Shown here piece by piece: positions 63,298 to 64,000 of a stretch of 64,000 nt of DNA; the stretch's first letter is position 1; the number at the start of each line of letters is the position of its first letter. This DNA is from Treponema vincentii (GTDB taxonomy: Bacteria > Spirochaetota > Spirochaetia > Treponematales > Treponemataceae). Location of the stretch: the NCBI RefSeq assembly GCF_018336815.1, contig NZ_CP050497.1:1488001-1552000 (forward strand). Reading direction: 5' to 3'. The notes beneath the pieces are model-generated. The model made no database searches. It saw nothing but the letters and a program-made list of their open reading frames with translations, and had not been told where the DNA came from. A program made the translations under genes and the position numbers.

Positions 63298-64000
63298 GTG
63301 TCGGTTACCATAAAAGATATCGCGGCGGCGGCGGGCGTTTCACGGGGGACGGTAGACCGTGTACTGCATAAACGTATGGGAGTAAATCCCGAAGTCGCGC
63401 AAAGAGTCCGCCTCATTGCCGATGAAATGGGATTTGCACCGAATATGGCAGGAAAAATTCTTGCCGCCCGTAAACAGCCGATAAAATTCGGCTGTTTACT
63501 TCCCGATGTGGGAAATCCTTTTTTTGACGGTATTATTGCCGGTTTTCACCGCGCAGAAAAAGAATTAAGCGATTTCGGAGTGTCCCTTCACATAGAACAT
63601 ATAAAAGGATTTGATATTGCTACGCATATTCATACGATTGAAAAATTAGCTTCCATGAACCTTTCAGGTTTATGTATTGCCACTATGGATATACCCGAAG
63701 TTCAATATACCGTACAAACTCTTATCGAAAAAGGAACACCGGTTATCAGTGTCAATACCGATATTCCTGATACCGATCGTCTATGCTATGTGGGCCCTGA
63801 TTATACGAACGGAGGAAACACCGCCGCCGGTTTATTGTCGTTGTTAACAAAGAGCGAATTGAACATTTTAATAGTTACCGGCTCTTTTCATATTCGCGGC
63901 CATAATGAACGCATTCAAGGCTTTATCCAAGGTTTAATTGAAAGAAAATCTTCTTATACGGTTTTAAGTACCTTTGAATCACTTGATGACGATACGTATG
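63298..64000 (+). CDS. LacI-family regulator, 3' end beyond the window
   Basis: Starts GTG 63298, three bases after the xylA stop, without a clear ribosome site, and runs off the edge (234 residues seen). N-terminal LacI helix-turn-helix VTIKDIAAAAGVSRGTVDRVLHKRMGVNPEVAQRV and hinge FAPNMAGKILAARK, then a periplasmic-binding-like sensor domain: IKFGCLLPDVGNPFFDGIIAGFHRA, VISVNTDIPDTDRLCYVGPDYTNGGNTAAGLL. The perfect CG-centred palindrome at 56417 is its likely operator, with xylose or a derivative as inducer. Confidence 0.88.
   Translation, partial: MSVTIKDIAAAAGVSRGTVDRVLHKRMGVNPEVAQRVRLIADEMGFAPNMAGKILAARKQPIKFGCLLPDVGNPFFDGIIAGFHRAEKELSDFGVSLHIEHIKGFDIATHIHTIEKLASMNLSGLCIATMDIPEVQYTVQTLIEKGTPVISVNTDIPDTDRLCYVGPDYTNGGNTAAGLLSLLTKSELNILIVTGSFHIRGHNERIQGFIQGLIERKSSYTVLSTFESLDDDTY

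Overview
The window reads as chromosome of a host-associated spirochaete of the genus Treponema, most like the oral T. vincentii / T. medium / T. denticola group. This rests on the gene set (a 7TM-DISM methyl-accepting protein, BspA-like leucine-rich lipoproteins, a secreted sialidase with InlB B-repeats, Rpn-family gene remnants, CpXC and NusG-domain-II proteins) and not on a 16S gene; no rRNA or tRNA gene was seen. Sequence runs off both ends: a pseudouridine synthase is cut at the left and a LacI regulator at the right.

Layout. 1-6,870: the end of an RsuA/RluB-type gene, then a seven-gene minus-strand operon cheW, DegT-like, nadK, recN, helical protein, HD hydrolase, DsrE-like. 7,010-11,195: patatin-like lipase, NusG-domain-II protein, proS, maf. 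11,334-22,731: the conserved rpsB-tsf-frr-uppS-cdsA-dxr-rseP run, interrupted between dxr and rseP by a 4.8-kb AT-rich block holding two overlapping DUF262 (GmrSD-like) defence genes between gene remnants. 22,942-26,629: CpXC protein, beta-propeller protein, TetR regulator. 26,862-34,150: a TetR operator and promoter, then an RND exporter, a LolA-like lipoprotein-sorting protein and, after an intervening repeat array and a small DUF4160/DUF2442-HTH module, an outer-membrane barrel. 34,352-40,560 (minus): chemoreceptor, LRR lipoprotein, transketolase, MoxR ATPase. 40,707-46,211: sialidase, a frameshifted von Willebrand A protein, a RelA/SpoT homologue. 46,200-53,650: a rearranged prfA-prmC-relA locus with partial gene copies, repeat arrays, a broken Rpn gene, a BspA-like lipoprotein and an 8-bp tandem repeat. 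53,776-55,945: an ankyrin protein and a cation/proton antiporter. 56,383-64,000: a complete xylose operon (promoter, palindromic operator, binding protein, ATPase, permease, xylB, xylA, LacI regulator).

The most unusual content is non-coding. (1) Three copies of a ~190-nt element (8,442-8,634; 21,170-21,362; 26,789-26,601 on the minus strand) keep the same fold while stem sequences change on both sides, the signature of a selected structure. (2) Arrays of paired hairpins (30,195-31,140; 42,808-43,167; 46,442-46,560; 47,145-47,365) carry an ANGGA motif in the loop of otherwise variable stems. Two of these loops match the CsrA high-affinity consensus exactly, so the arrays could be CsrB-like sponges; three of the arrays are bounded by a 12-bp terminal inverted repeat.

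Six genes or gene remnants are broken by single-base changes in homopolymer runs, which points either to assembly error or to contingency tracts and should be settled from reads before those genes are called dead.
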